Source: Lactococcus formosensis | Lineage (GTDB): Bacteria; Bacillota; Bacilli; Lactobacillales; Streptococcaceae | Length of the DNA: 64,000 nt | Direction: 5' to 3' | Assembly (NCBI RefSeq): GCF_018403745.1 | Contig: NZ_BOVP01000002.1 | Location: 124,001 to 188,000 of the forward strand | Shown: positions 8,372-16,288 of the stretch, piece by piece | Layout of the letters: the number at the start of each line of letters is the position of its first letter | Position numbering within the stretch: the stretch's first letter is position 1 | The notes under the pieces: model-generated | Databases searched by the model: none | What the model saw: the letters and a program-made list of their open reading frames with translations, nothing else | What the model was told of the DNA's origin: nothing | Program-made: the position numbers and the translations under genes

Positions 8372-9415
8372 TTATTTGATACTTGGTACATCTGGAATAA
8401 AGAGGTTACCCAAAGTTGCTGCCATGATTGCCTTGATTGAGTGCATGCGGTTTTCAGCTTCTTCAAATTGACGTGCATATTTAGAACGGAATACTTCGTC
8501 AGTAACTTCCATTTCAGTCAAGCCATACTCTTCTTTAATTTCTTTACCGTATTCAGTTTCAGTGTCGTGGAAAGCTGGCAAGCAGTGCATGAAGATGAGC
8601 TCTTCATCTGGAGTTCCAGTCAATTTCATCATATCCATTGTGATACGGTATGGAGTGAGTAGTTCCACACGTTCTTCCCAGTTTGATTCACCCATTGATA
8701 CCCATACATCTGAGTAGATAATGTTTGCACCTTTAACCCCTGTTTCAATATCTGCAGTTGTTTCTGGTTTTGCACCTGACTCAGCTGCAAATTTGCGTGC
8801 AATTTCCATAACTTCTTCTGAAGGTTGAAGTGATTCAGGCGCTACAATAGTTACGCTCACTCCAAGCATCGCTCCTGTTACGATAAGAGAGTTGGCCATG
8901 TTATTACGACCATCACCAACATAAGCAAGTTTAAGACCTTTAAGATAGCCAAACTCTTCTTTGATTGTCATGTAGTCTGCAATCATTTGAGTTGGATGCC
9001 AATCATCAGTCAAGCCATTCCATACAGGAACACCTGAGTATTTTGCCAAGTCTTCGACTTCTTTTTGTGAGAAACCACGACGTTCAATCGCATCAAACAT
9101 TGATCCAAGAACACGGGCAGTATCTTCAGTAGATTCTTTGATACCAAGTTGAATATCATCCTTACCAAGATACTCTGGGTGAGCCCCGAGGTCGATAGCT
9201 GCAGTTGTAAATGCGGCACGTGTACGTGTAGAAGTTTTAGCAAAAAGCAAGGCAATATTTTTTCCTTCAAGATAGTGGTGAGGAATGTTATTTTTCTTCA
9301 ATGCTTTTAAGTGAATAGCGAAGTCAACAAGATATTGAATTTCTGCAGGTGTAAAATCTTTTTCTGCTAAAAATGAACGGCCTTGGAAAACTGAGTTAAT
9401 TTTTGGTGTTTGCAT
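8372..9415 (-). CDS. arcB: Catabolic ornithine carbamoyltransferase
   Basis: A 347-residue cytoplasmic enzyme that converts citrulline and phosphate to ornithine and carbamoyl phosphate, the second pathway step. The carbamoyl-phosphate site STRTR lies at residues 62-66, and MHCLPAFHD near the C-terminal third is the conserved ornithine-binding/catalytic loop. [11 protein letters not shown] and [13 protein letters not shown] are further family blocks. The context between arcA and arcD indicates the catabolic, not biosynthetic (argF), form. The start at ATG 9415 has a TAGGAG site a few bases upstream. Confidence 0.95.
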   Translation of the reverse strand: MQTPKINSVFQGRSFLAEKDFTPAEIQYLVDFAIHLKALKKNNIPHHYLEGKNIALLFAKTSTRTRAAFTTAAIDLGAHPEYLGKDDIQLGIKESTEDTARVLGSMFDAIERRGFSQKEVEDLAKYSGVPVWNGLTDDWHPTQMIADYMTIKEEFGYLKGLKLAYVGDGRNNMANSLIVTGAMLGVSVTIVAPESLQPSEEVMEIARKFAAESGAKPETTADIETGVKGANIIYSDVWVSMGESNWEERVELLTPYRITMDMMKLTGTPDEELIFMHCLPAFHDTETEYGKEIKEEYGLTEMEVTDEVFRSKYARQFEEAENRMHSIKAIMAATLGNLFIPDVPSIK

Positions 9416-9461
9416 TTAATTTTCTCCTAAATATAATTTTTTTATTTTTTAAAATAAGGAC

Positions 9462-9524
9462 ATTTGCTTGTGCTGTAAGCAATAAGGTGTCAACAAGGTT
9501 GACAGAGCTGTAAACCAAGCAAAT
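9462..9524 (-). other. Nested inverted repeat in the arcA-arcB gap
   Basis: Outer perfect arms ATTTGCTTG (9462-9470) and CAAGCAAAT (9516-9524) enclose a perfect inner hairpin TGTCAAC-AAG-GTTGACA (9488-9504) and a small TGCT-GTA-AGCA hairpin, giving a branched structure. Like the arcB-arcD element, it sits between co-transcribed genes. Confidence 0.65.
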
Positions 9525-9541
9525 AAAGAGTGGGTATTTGA

Positions 9542-10771
9542 TTAAATATCTTCACGCCACAATGGTTGAGACATACAACGTGCCCCACCACGACCACGTG
9601 CCAACTCACTTGAAAGAATCTCATGGACTTTGATACCATGTTCTTTAAGTAATTCGATTGTGATATAGTTACGGTCATAAGTAACAATTTCACCAGGAGC
9701 GATAGCTAATGTGTTTGAACCATCATTCCATTGTTCACGTGGTGCAACGATTGGATCACCATTACCACATTCAATCAAGTCAAGTTCTGAGAGTTCCAAC
9801 ACTTTCTTAAGAGCAACTTTAAGATCTGTCAAATGTTCAATTTCCACATCTCCATCTTTACCCGGACGTAAGATGAATGCATTGATATTTCCAGAACCAT
9901 CAAAGATTCCTGGGAAGACTGTAAACTGATCATGATTAATCATTGTAAACACTGTATCCAAGTGCATCATTGCGTGATTATGCGGAATTTCAACAGCAAG
10001 TACAGTGTCAAAGGTTGACAATGGGTTTGCAAACAATTCTTTTGCTAAAGCTTGAATTGTTTTAGATGAAGTACGTTCAGACACACCAATAGCTACAGTG
10101 TGTTTGTTTAATACGAGTTCATCACCACCTTCGATACGTGTTGTATGGTTACGATCTCGCCAAATTGGAGTATCTTTAAAACGTGGGTGATGTGCCATTA
10201 CATATTCAGTAATCAATGATTCAGGTTGACGTGCTGGGAAAGTCATTTTGTTGATGGTCATCCCTACACCCATAGATGCTTGTGGATCACGTGTGAAGTA
10301 GGCATTTGGCAATGGATTGAGGTAGAAATAGTTTTCGGCATCAGAACCAGCCATATCGCTAAGAACTGTACGTTTTAGGTCCAATTCATTTTTACGAACA
10401 CCGGCATAAATCTTGTCAACCATTGCTTTTGTGTCCATACTTGACAAGTACTCAGTCAAACCTTCAAGTGTACGCCCTGGACGATATCCAGCTTCATGTA
10501 AGAGACGGGCCAAGAAATCTTTTTTAACACTTTCCGTTTGAAAAACATCTGTGGCAAGATCTTCTATGTAGACTGTTTCTGCCCCATTATCACGTAATGT
10601 TTGAGCAAAGAAATCGTGTTCCTTCTGCGCAATTTTCAAGTAAGGGATATCATCAAACAAGAGTTGGTGCATTGTGTCTGGTGTGATGTTTTCGACTTCA
10701 GCACCTGGACGATGAAGGAGAACTGATTTAAGTTTTCCGATTTCTGAGTTGACATTGATTGCTTTTTCCAT
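9542..10771 (-). CDS. arcA: Arginine deiminase
   Basis: A 409-residue cytoplasmic enzyme converting arginine to citrulline and ammonia, the first step of the arginine deiminase pathway, which yields ATP and raises pH. The catalytic Cys lies at residue 399 in [38 protein letters not shown] and [10 protein letters not shown] are the other active-site segments of the guanidine-modifying superfamily. It is the first gene of the operon; ATG 10771 follows AAAGGA. A strong promoter 70-100 bases upstream and two cre sites indicate catabolite control by CcpA. No argR lies within the window. Confidence 0.97.
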   Translation of the reverse strand: MEKAINVNSEIGKLKSVLLHRPGAEVENITPDTMHQLLFDDIPYLKIAQKEHDFFAQTLRDNGAETVYIEDLATDVFQTESVKKDFLARLLHEAGYRPGRTLEGLTEYLSSMDTKAMVDKIYAGVRKNELDLKRTVLSDMAGSDAENYFYLNPLPNAYFTRDPQASMGVGMTINKMTFPARQPESLITEYVMAHHPRFKDTPIWRDRNHTTRIEGGDELVLNKHTVAIGVSERTSSKTIQALAKELFANPLSTFDTVLAVEIPHNHAMMHLDTVFTMINHDQFTVFPGIFDGSGNINAFILRPGKDGDVEIEHLTDLKVALKKVLELSELDLIECGNGDPIVAPREQWNDGSNTLAIAPGEIVTYDRNYITIELLKEHGIKVHEILSSELARGRGGARCMSQPLWREDI

Positions 10772-10816
10772 GAGATAAGCATCCTTTCTTTTATATAAAA
10801 CTATATATTAAAATTG

Positions 10817-10830
10817 TAAAAGCGCTTTCA
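10817..10830 (-). promoter_or_regulatory. cre site just downstream of the arcA -10
   Basis: Minus-strand TGAAAGCGCTTTTA closely fits TGWAARCGYTWWCA. It starts ten bases after the -10 element, over the start of the transcript, the usual position for CcpA repression. Confidence 0.75.
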
Positions 10831-10839
10831 ACACCTTTT

Positions 10840-10868
10840 ATTATAGTCTAATCTTTTTTTGAATGCAA
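10840..10868 (-). promoter_or_regulatory. arcA promoter
   Basis: Minus strand TTGCAT (10863-10868), 17-base spacer, TATAAT (10840-10845). The transcript start would fall near 10833. Confidence 0.8.
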
Positions 10869-10884
10869 ATTGAAGATTATTATA

Positions 10885-10898
10885 ATAATGCGCTTTCA
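10885..10898 (-). promoter_or_regulatory. Second cre-like site upstream of the arcA promoter
   Basis: Minus-strand TGAAAGCGCATTAT shares the TGAAAGCGC core with the downstream cre site and lies about 55 bases before it. Two sites on either side of the promoter would allow looped or cooperative CcpA binding. Confidence 0.55.
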
Positions 10899-10925
10899 TT
10901 TTGTTAAAAATAATAAATATACAAA

Positions 10926-10970
10926 AAGAAACCAGTAATAGCAAGGTTGAGCCTTTGCACTGATTTCTTT
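10926..10970 (-). terminator. Terminator after rlmN
   Basis: Long minus-strand hairpin AAAGAAATCAGT / ACTGGTTTCTTT with an inner GCAAAGG/CCTTGC stem, followed by a T-rich tail. It separates rlmN from the arc operon. Confidence 0.65.
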
Positions 10971-10980
10971 TATCATTTTG

Positions 10981-12051
10981 TTATTTTTCTTTGTTTTTTC
11001 TAATTTGTTTGCTTCTGAGTTGGCCACAAGCAGCATCAATGTCTGTACCATGCTCTTGGCGCACAACACAGTTGATGCCATTTTTCTTGAGCACATCATA
11101 AAATTTCGCAGTATCATTTCGTGTTGAGCGTTCATATTTGATATGTTCAGCTACAGGATTATATGGAATAAGATTGACATATGAAAGTTTATTTCGTGGT
11201 TTTATTAAATCAGCCAATTCTTGAGCAATTTCTGGAGTGTCATTTTCTCCGGAAAGCATGATATACTCATAGGTTACACGACGATTTGTTGTTTCAGTAT
11301 AATAATCTATCGCTTCAAAAAGTTTTTCTAGTGGTGCACTACGTGTGATGCGCATCAAACTTGTACGTAATTCATTGTTTGGTGCATGTAAAGAAATAGC
11401 CAAGTTCACTTGTAAGTTTTCATTTGCAAACTCTTTAATTTTTGCTGGCATGAAACCACAGGTTGACACAGTAATATGACGTGCTCCAATAGCAAGGCCG
11501 TTATCATCATTAATTGTGCGTAAAAAGTTCATTAAGTTTACATAGTTGTCAAATGGTTCACCGATTCCCATGACCACAACATGAGAAACACGCTCATCTC
11601 GGCCTTTTTCATCGAAGTACTTCTGAACCAACATGATCTGAGCAACAATTTCTCCAGCTGTCACATCACGCTCTTTTTTTAGAATACCAGAGGCACAAAA
11701 CGTACAGCCCATGTTACACCCTACCTGTGTGGTTACACATACAGATAAGCCATAAGATTGACGCATCAACACAGTTTCAATCATCATTTTGTCTGGTAAC
11801 ATAAATAGATATTTAACTGTTCCATCTTCCGACTCCTGCACAACGACTTGCTCCAGAGGATTCATAATAAAATGCGCATTCAACTTTGCGATAAAATCCT
11901 TTGATAAGTTTGTCATCTCTTCAAACGTTTGAACACGTTTTCGGTAGAGCCAATCCCATACTTGAGTTGCACGAAATTTTTTTTCACCATTTTCAATCGC
12001 CCAATCAATAAGTTGATCACGTGTTAAGCCATAAATTGTTTGTTTTTCCAT
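10981..12051 (-). CDS. rlmN: 23S rRNA (adenine2503-C2)/tRNA A37 methyltransferase, radical SAM
   Basis: A 356-residue radical SAM enzyme that methylates A2503 of 23S rRNA and A37 of some tRNAs. The FeS motif is C-x3-C-x2-C in [12 protein letters not shown]; the methyl-carrying Cys is in the C-terminal DAACGQL and the partner Cys in [23 protein letters not shown] and VSTCGFMP are the SAM-binding segments. I start at ATG 12051, next to GGAGAT; a longer reading adds seven residues with no site. It is monocistronic with a terminator behind it. Confidence 0.95.
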   Translation of the reverse strand: MEKQTIYGLTRDQLIDWAIENGEKKFRATQVWDWLYRKRVQTFEEMTNLSKDFIAKLNAHFIMNPLEQVVVQESEDGTVKYLFMLPDKMMIETVLMRQSYGLSVCVTTQVGCNMGCTFCASGILKKERDVTAGEIVAQIMLVQKYFDEKGRDERVSHVVVMGIGEPFDNYVNLMNFLRTINDDNGLAIGARHITVSTCGFMPAKIKEFANENLQVNLAISLHAPNNELRTSLMRITRSAPLEKLFEAIDYYTETTNRRVTYEYIMLSGENDTPEIAQELADLIKPRNKLSYVNLIPYNPVAEHIKYERSTRNDTAKFYDVLKKNGINCVVRQEHGTDIDAACGQLRSKQIRKNKEK

Positions 12052-12145
12052 TATATCTCCGATATTTTTCACAAAAAAACTTTTAGAGAATTTTTTTGCA
12101 TATTATTCAATACATTTTTAGACACTTTTTATATTTTTGTCCATT

Positions 12146-12748
12146 TTATTTTTTTGAACGTTCGCGTATTACAAAATTAGATTTAGAGGTTGTATATTTC
12201 TCATTTTTCTCATTTTGTTTTACCTTAGCTGGTTTCTTGCCTGATTTTTCGCGAATTTCAAATGATTTTTTCTCATTTTTCTTTTGCTTTTCTTGAGGAC
12301 TTCGATTTTTATTGCGATTATTTCGACGTCGTGGCTTTTCAAATTTAGGTTGACGTGGCTTGTCTTCAAAAACACGTTCGGATGTGTAAGCTTCATCTTG
12401 TGACCGTACACGTCGTAAAACAAAATAAGCACAGCCATAATTACAATATTCATTAATGTAATCTTCTAGTCGATCAATTTTGTTTTCCGATTGCATTTTT
12501 TTTCTACTTACTGAAAAAAAGCCTTTTAAACGGAGCTGTTCAAAACCCCAATCTCCCACAATGTAGTCATATTTATCGAAAATATCGCTAAATCGCTGCT
12601 CCAGCTTTTCAGCATCAAATCCTTCACGATAATTGTAAACCAGATGAAAAGTTTTACCGCCTACTTTTACAATATCATCTGTAGCTGTAACCCGCTCTCC
12701 AGGGAAACGATTATAATTTAATTTTGATTCGTCAACTTCTTTTGGCAC
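12146..12748 (-). CDS. yutD: YutD-family protein with long basic tail
   Basis: A 200-residue protein. The first ~120 residues resemble the YutD (DUF1027) family: HLVYNYREGFDAEKLEQRFSD, YDYIVGDWGFEQLRLKGFF and INEYCNYGCAYFVLRRV. The function of this family is unknown. From about residue 128 to the end the protein is dominated by Lys, Arg, Asn and Glu (RRRNNRNKNRS and similar), a disordered, nucleic-acid-binding look not needed for the family core. Start is GTG 12748 behind a GGGAGAGGGA site; the gene overlaps the end of the upstream phosphoesterase by 31 bases, so translation is coupled. Confidence 0.8.
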   Translation of the reverse strand: MPKEVDESKLNYNRFPGERVTATDDIVKVGGKTFHLVYNYREGFDAEKLEQRFSDIFDKYDYIVGDWGFEQLRLKGFFSVSRKKMQSENKIDRLEDYINEYCNYGCAYFVLRRVRSQDEAYTSERVFEDKPRQPKFEKPRRRNNRNKNRSPQEKQKKNEKKSFEIREKSGKKPAKVKQNEKNEKYTTSKSNFVIRERSKK

Positions 12749-14094
12749 TTCCCTCTCCCCCTTCTCTTATTGTTCATTTTCTCGTTTTTTAATTCATTTG
12801 CTACTATTTCACGTAGAAAATACGGAAAAAGTATTTCTGCTTTCTCTTGCTTTTTCAACAAAGGAAAATACCAAGCAAAGAGATACTGGTCAGGAACGAC
12901 TATACTATAAGATTCAGTATCAAGCACAGGCGTACTTCCATAATAGAAACTCCCTCTATCAAAACTTATTCCTTGAAAGATAAGTCGACCAAATCGTTTA
13001 CCTCGAAAACCCATACCGCGAATATTTTGCCCCGACAGCATTGCAGATACATCAAGCATTTCGAGTAAAACTTCTTTCAATGCCTTCCCGCTCATCGTAA
13101 GCCGCACTAAACGCATGGAATGGGGCAAAAATTGGTGTAAATCATCTGAAGTAAGTTGGTGTGGCAATGCTTCTGTAACTAAGAGTCCAGTATTCAAAAC
13201 ACAAGCTCCCACGTTGCCATATCGGGCAAGTAACTCTGCAATAAAATGGCTGGCATTATAGTCAGGATAAACATTGGTCAGGCTATAAGGAATTTCTCCG
13301 ACAGCCTTGCCTTGCAACATTTTACGTCCTTTCAACTCCCACAAGTTGATGTGTAAAGCATCACTTTTTTCTTTTTTTAGCGTGTTGGTAGCAATCGTGG
13401 AAATTTCTGAAGCAATTACTTTGTTATTTTGGTCAAAGGTAAGATTGATTTCTCCGATATGCTCCCCGTATCTTCCTGCAGCCGCAAGTAAGGTGCCATG
13501 TAATTCTGCCCCATGTTCAAAAAGATGATGCGTATGGCTTCCAATAATTAAATCGATATCGTATTTTTCAGCAATTTTTGCATCCACAGTTTTTCCCAAA
13601 TGGCTCAAAAGAATCGTAAAATCACAATCCAGCGGCAAAAGCTGATCCAAGCAAGCTAAAGGATCAATAATATCCCAACCTGCTTGTAAATAAGCCGAAT
13701 AAGGAGCTGTCAAACCAATGATTCCGATACGCATTCCCCAACTGCTTTCAATAATTTTAGGACCTTGAGTAAAAGGCATATTACTGATATTCGAAAGCAA
13801 TATATCAAAGTCTGCTTGATTATATAAACAACTTAGCATTTCATGAGTTAAGCCTAAACCTTCATTGTTGCCGAGAGTTGCTGCTGTCAAATCCAGTTTA
13901 TTCATCAGAACAACGTTAATCTGCCCTTCTGTTGCCTCGGTTAAAGGATGTACCCGGTCAACATTATCCCCTAAGTCAAATCGCAAGACATCTGGATGCC
14001 CAACTGATTTTTCCGCAAAAAAACGCTCAATCACTGGAAATCGTTCCAAATGCGAGTGCAGATCGTTCAAGTGAATAATGCGTAATGAATTCAT
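12718..14094 (-). CDS. yunD: Calcineurin-like 5'-nucleotidase/metallophosphoesterase (YunD type)
   Basis: A 458-residue cytoplasmic (no signal peptide) relative of 5'-nucleotidase/UDP-sugar hydrolase. Metal-binding motifs are IIHLNDLHSHLERFP near the N-terminus, FDLGDNVDR, LGNNEGL (the usual NHE is NNE here) and IGSHTHHLFEHG. A C-terminal 5'-nucleotidase domain follows. It is paired with yutD, as in other Firmicutes. The start is unusual: ATG 14094 has no Shine-Dalgarno, while an extended -10 TGCTATAAT ends exactly six bases before it, predicting a leaderless mRNA. An in-frame TTG at 14112 would lie upstream of that transcript start. Confidence 0.85.
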   Translation of the reverse strand: MNSLRIIHLNDLHSHLERFPVIERFFAEKSVGHPDVLRFDLGDNVDRVHPLTEATEGQINVVLMNKLDLTAATLGNNEGLGLTHEMLSCLYNQADFDILLSNISNMPFTQGPKIIESSWGMRIGIIGLTAPYSAYLQAGWDIIDPLACLDQLLPLDCDFTILLSHLGKTVDAKIAEKYDIDLIIGSHTHHLFEHGAELHGTLLAAAGRYGEHIGEINLTFDQNNKVIASEISTIATNTLKKEKSDALHINLWELKGRKMLQGKAVGEIPYSLTNVYPDYNASHFIAELLARYGNVGACVLNTGLLVTEALPHQLTSDDLHQFLPHSMRLVRLTMSGKALKEVLLEMLDVSAMLSGQNIRGMGFRGKRFGRLIFQGISFDRGSFYYGSTPVLDTESYSIVVPDQYLFAWYFPLLKKQEKAEILFPYFLREIVANELKNEKMNNKRRGRGKCQKKLTNQN

Positions 14095-14100
14095 TTTACC

Positions 14101-14109
14101 ATTATAGCA
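14101..14109 (-). promoter_or_regulatory. Extended -10 giving a predicted leaderless yunD mRNA
   Basis: Minus strand TGCTATAAT, then GGTAAA, then ATG. Transcription starting about seven bases past the hexamer begins at the A of the start codon. It follows directly on the dut terminator T-run. Confidence 0.55.
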
Positions 14110-14133
14110 CAAAAAAGACCGCTAAAGCGGTAG
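14110..14133 (-). terminator. Hairpin terminator upstream of yunD, ending the dut unit
   Basis: Minus-strand ACCGC-TTTA-GCGGT followed by CTTTTTTG, 50-75 bases after the dut stop codon. Confidence 0.75.
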
Positions 14134-14183
14134 CTTTTGTACTTTTATACTTACGCCTGCAAATCAAAAGCAAGGCTTCATTC

Positions 14184-14636
14184 CTATTTTCCTGTTGATC
14201 CGAAGCCGCCAGTTCGTGTAGATTTGACCACTTCTTCGTCTCCATCAGCAACCAAGAAAGGCATAAAGACTGCTTGAACAATTCTCTCACCTTTTTCCAA
14301 GATAACTTCTGACTCCGTAATGTTTTTCATCTGAGCAAAGATCTCACCTTCATTTCCTGGGTTATTGTAATAGTCACCATCAATGACACCTACCGAGTTA
14401 ATCATCACCAAACCTTTTTTACGCGGATTTGACGAGCGATCAAACAGATACAGAACTTCTCCTGCTTGCATATATGCTTTCAACCCTGTAGATACCAGCT
14501 TGATTTCACCAGGTTTAATGGAAATGTTTTCAGCCACTGATAAGTCATAGCCTGCCGCATGCTTGGTCGCACGCATTGGTAATTCTAGGTTTTCATTTTT
14601 GTATTTACTTACTATTTCAAATCCACGTGTTTTCAT
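14184..14636 (-). CDS. dut: dUTP diphosphatase
   Basis: A 150-residue trimeric-type dUTPase that hydrolyses dUTP to dUMP, keeping uracil out of DNA. The five motifs are recognisable: HAAGYDLSVAE (1), DRSSNPRKKGLVM (2, usually RSSxxxKxG), NSVGVIDGDYYNN (3), KGERIVQAVFMP (4) and the glycine-rich tail RTGGFGSTGK (5). Start ATG 14636 follows AAGGAG. It lies 16 bases after the rhomboid gene, in a unit with 5-formyl-THF cyclo-ligase, loosely linking nucleotide and folate metabolism. Confidence 0.92.
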   Translation of the reverse strand: MKTRGFEIVSKYKNENLELPMRATKHAAGYDLSVAENISIKPGEIKLVSTGLKAYMQAGEVLYLFDRSSNPRKKGLVMINSVGVIDGDYYNNPGNEGEIFAQMKNITESEVILEKGERIVQAVFMPFLVADGDEEVVKSTRTGGFGSTGK

Positions 14637-14652
14637 AATTACTCCTTATTGT

Positions 14653-15345
14653 TTACTTTATAAATGGTAAAACCAGAAAAACGATAAATAAGACAACGAC
14701 CGTTACTCCTGATAAAATTCGATTTTGCATTGGTACAGAATTCTTGAAATATTTGGGTGGAAAAACAGGAGCTAAAAGAAGCCCCCCAACTGCTCCTCCA
14801 ACATGTGACCAAATATTGACTGAGCTAAGATTAAACATATTAAAGAAAAGATTAATCGCAATCAAGATGGTAAATGTCTTACCAATCTGTTTTAGCATCG
14901 GATGCCCTGTAAAGAAGCCAATTCCCGCAATTGCTGCAAAAAGGCCAAAGATCGACGTCGATGCCCCTGCAGATAAGGAGTTGGGCGAAAAAATAAAGGT
15001 TGCGGCATTACCAAAAATTCCTGAGAGAATATATATCAAACTGAAATTAAGACTACCAAATACAGCTTCAACCTGACGTCCAATAAAAAAGAGCGTCAGA
15101 GTATTCATGAGGAAGTGCGTCCATCCAATATGAATAAAAATTGGTGTAACAAGGCGCCACAATTGAGTTGGATCAGCTAAAATGGCTGGTGGAAATAATG
15201 CACCAGTGTTAAAAAGATTAATAGCCGAGGTTGCAGCTAAACCATAACGTAAAAATTGATAAAGCCAAACCATCGTTGTTAAAAGTGATAAAATATAAGT
15301 CGCTTTATGCTTCATAAAGTCTTTTTTTATCATATCAATGTTCAT
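14653..15345 (-). CDS. Rhomboid-family intramembrane serine protease
   Basis: A 230-residue polytopic membrane protein with about six or seven helices. Catalytic features are the Ser in GASTSIFGL (around residue 136) and the His in SHVGGAVGGLL of a later helix, and HFLMNTLTLFFIGRQVE matches the conserved HxxxN helix. Rhomboids cut other membrane proteins inside the bilayer; the substrate is unknown. The gene overlaps the end of the cyclo-ligase gene by 11 bases, so the two are coupled. ATG 15345 is preceded by AGGAG at a rather long distance; a second in-frame ATG four codons later is an alternative. Confidence 0.88.
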   Translation of the reverse strand: MNIDMIKKDFMKHKATYILSLLTTMVWLYQFLRYGLAATSAINLFNTGALFPPAILADPTQLWRLVTPIFIHIGWTHFLMNTLTLFFIGRQVEAVFGSLNFSLIYILSGIFGNAATFIFSPNSLSAGASTSIFGLFAAIAGIGFFTGHPMLKQIGKTFTILIAINLFFNMFNLSSVNIWSHVGGAVGGLLLAPVFPPKYFKNSVPMQNRILSGVTVVVLFIVFLVLPFIK

Positions 15346-15853
15346 AAGTAAATATTTCTCCTATGCTTATATCATGAGGTTCTGGATGAAAGTCTTTGTG
15401 CTGGAAATCATAACATAGACTAACTGTCTGTCCAGAAAAGCTTGCCAGATAACGGTCATAATATCCCGCACCAAAACCAATCCGATAGCCTTCCTTATTC
15501 CAAGCCAAACCGGGGACCAAAATCAAATCAGGGACAATTTCATTTTCAGACTTAGGTTCTAGTATACCAAATTTTGTACGTTCTAAGTTATTTTTGTCGT
15601 ACTTTACAAAAATCATCTGACGATTAGCGAAAGTTTTTGGTATAACTATTTGTTTATCTTCTTGCTTAAAAAGGCCTCCCAAATCAAATTCAAACTCTTG
15701 CGGCATATAGAGCGCAACAGTCTTCGCGCTCTTCCATTGTTCTGAAGCAAGCAGCTCTGCAATAATTTTCTGACTTTGGCGGCTTTTGTCAGCAAAATCA
15801 AAACTTTTCAGTAAATTTATCATTTCTTTTCGAATTAGCGCTTTCTTTTCCAT
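15335..15853 (-). CDS. 5-formyltetrahydrofolate cyclo-ligase
   Basis: A 172-residue enzyme turning 5-formyl-THF into 5,10-methenyl-THF with ATP. Family signatures are the N-terminal KALIRKEM, VALYMPQEFEFDL, and the C-terminal VPGLAWNKEGYRIGFGAGYYDRYL (split here from memory of its YRxGxGxGYYDR motif). It is the first gene of a cyclo-ligase/rhomboid/dut unit. ATG 15853 has no convincing Shine-Dalgarno; TATGAT on the minus strand ends 12 bases before it, so the mRNA leader may be only about five bases long. Confidence 0.88.
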   Translation of the reverse strand: MEKKALIRKEMINLLKSFDFADKSRQSQKIIAELLASEQWKSAKTVALYMPQEFEFDLGGLFKQEDKQIVIPKTFANRQMIFVKYDKNNLERTKFGILEPKSENEIVPDLILVPGLAWNKEGYRIGFGAGYYDRYLASFSGQTVSLCYDFQHKDFHPEPHDISIGEIFTYEH

Positions 15854-15861
15854 ACTTTATA

Positions 15862-15871
15862 TGGTATCATA
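15862..15871. promoter_or_regulatory. Shared -10 region of the divergent csp and cyclo-ligase genes
   Basis: Plus strand reads TGGTATCAT (extended -10 toward csp); the overlapping minus-strand hexamer TATGAT points toward the cyclo-ligase gene. Transcription one way should exclude the other. It would give csp a leader of about 90 bases, typical for cold-shock genes. Confidence 0.45.
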
Positions 15872-15964
15872 AAGCTGTAAGTTTTTTTCAAGTTAACGTT
15901 TGTGCTTTTTGTTACACGCTTTCCGACGATAAGATTTACCAAACTAAAGAAAGGATGTATTCAA

Positions 15965-16162
15965 ATGGCACAAGGAACTGTAAAATGGTTTAATGCTACT
16001 AAAGGTTTTGGCTTCATTACAACTGAAGAAGGCAACGATGTATTCGTACACTTCTCAGCTATTCAAACTGATGGCTTCAAAACTCTTGATGAAGGCCAAA
16101 AAGTTAGCTTTGATCTTGAAGAAGGCCCACGTGGACCTCAAGCAATCAATGTTACTAAATAA
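15965..16162 (+). CDS. csp: Cold-shock protein, CspA family
   Basis: A 65-residue single cold-shock domain (five-strand OB fold) that binds single-stranded RNA/DNA and opens mRNA structures. RNP1 KGFGFIT and RNP2 VFVHFS are intact, with the usual aromatic patch; the start [10 protein letters not shown] is standard. ATG 15965 follows AAAGGAT. The predicted promoter at 15862-15870 leaves a leader near 90 bases, the length range in which cold-shock leaders fold in a temperature-dependent way. A terminator follows at once. Confidence 0.95.
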   Translation: MAQGTVKWFNATKGFGFITTEEGNDVFVHFSAIQTDGFKTLDEGQKVSFDLEEGPRGPQAINVTK

Positions 16163-16171
16163 TTGGTAATT

Positions 16172-16197
16172 AAAGCACCTTTACGGTGCTTTTTCTT
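16172..16197 (+). terminator. csp terminator
   Basis: AAAGCACC-TTTAC-GGTGCTTT followed by a T-rich run. Confidence 0.85.
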
Positions 16198-16288
16198 TTT
16201 GTTTAAACACCACAATAAAAGCAGCTATGCTATTGTTTTATAGATATAAAAAGTTTACAATGTATAAAGCAAAGAATTTAGGAATATT

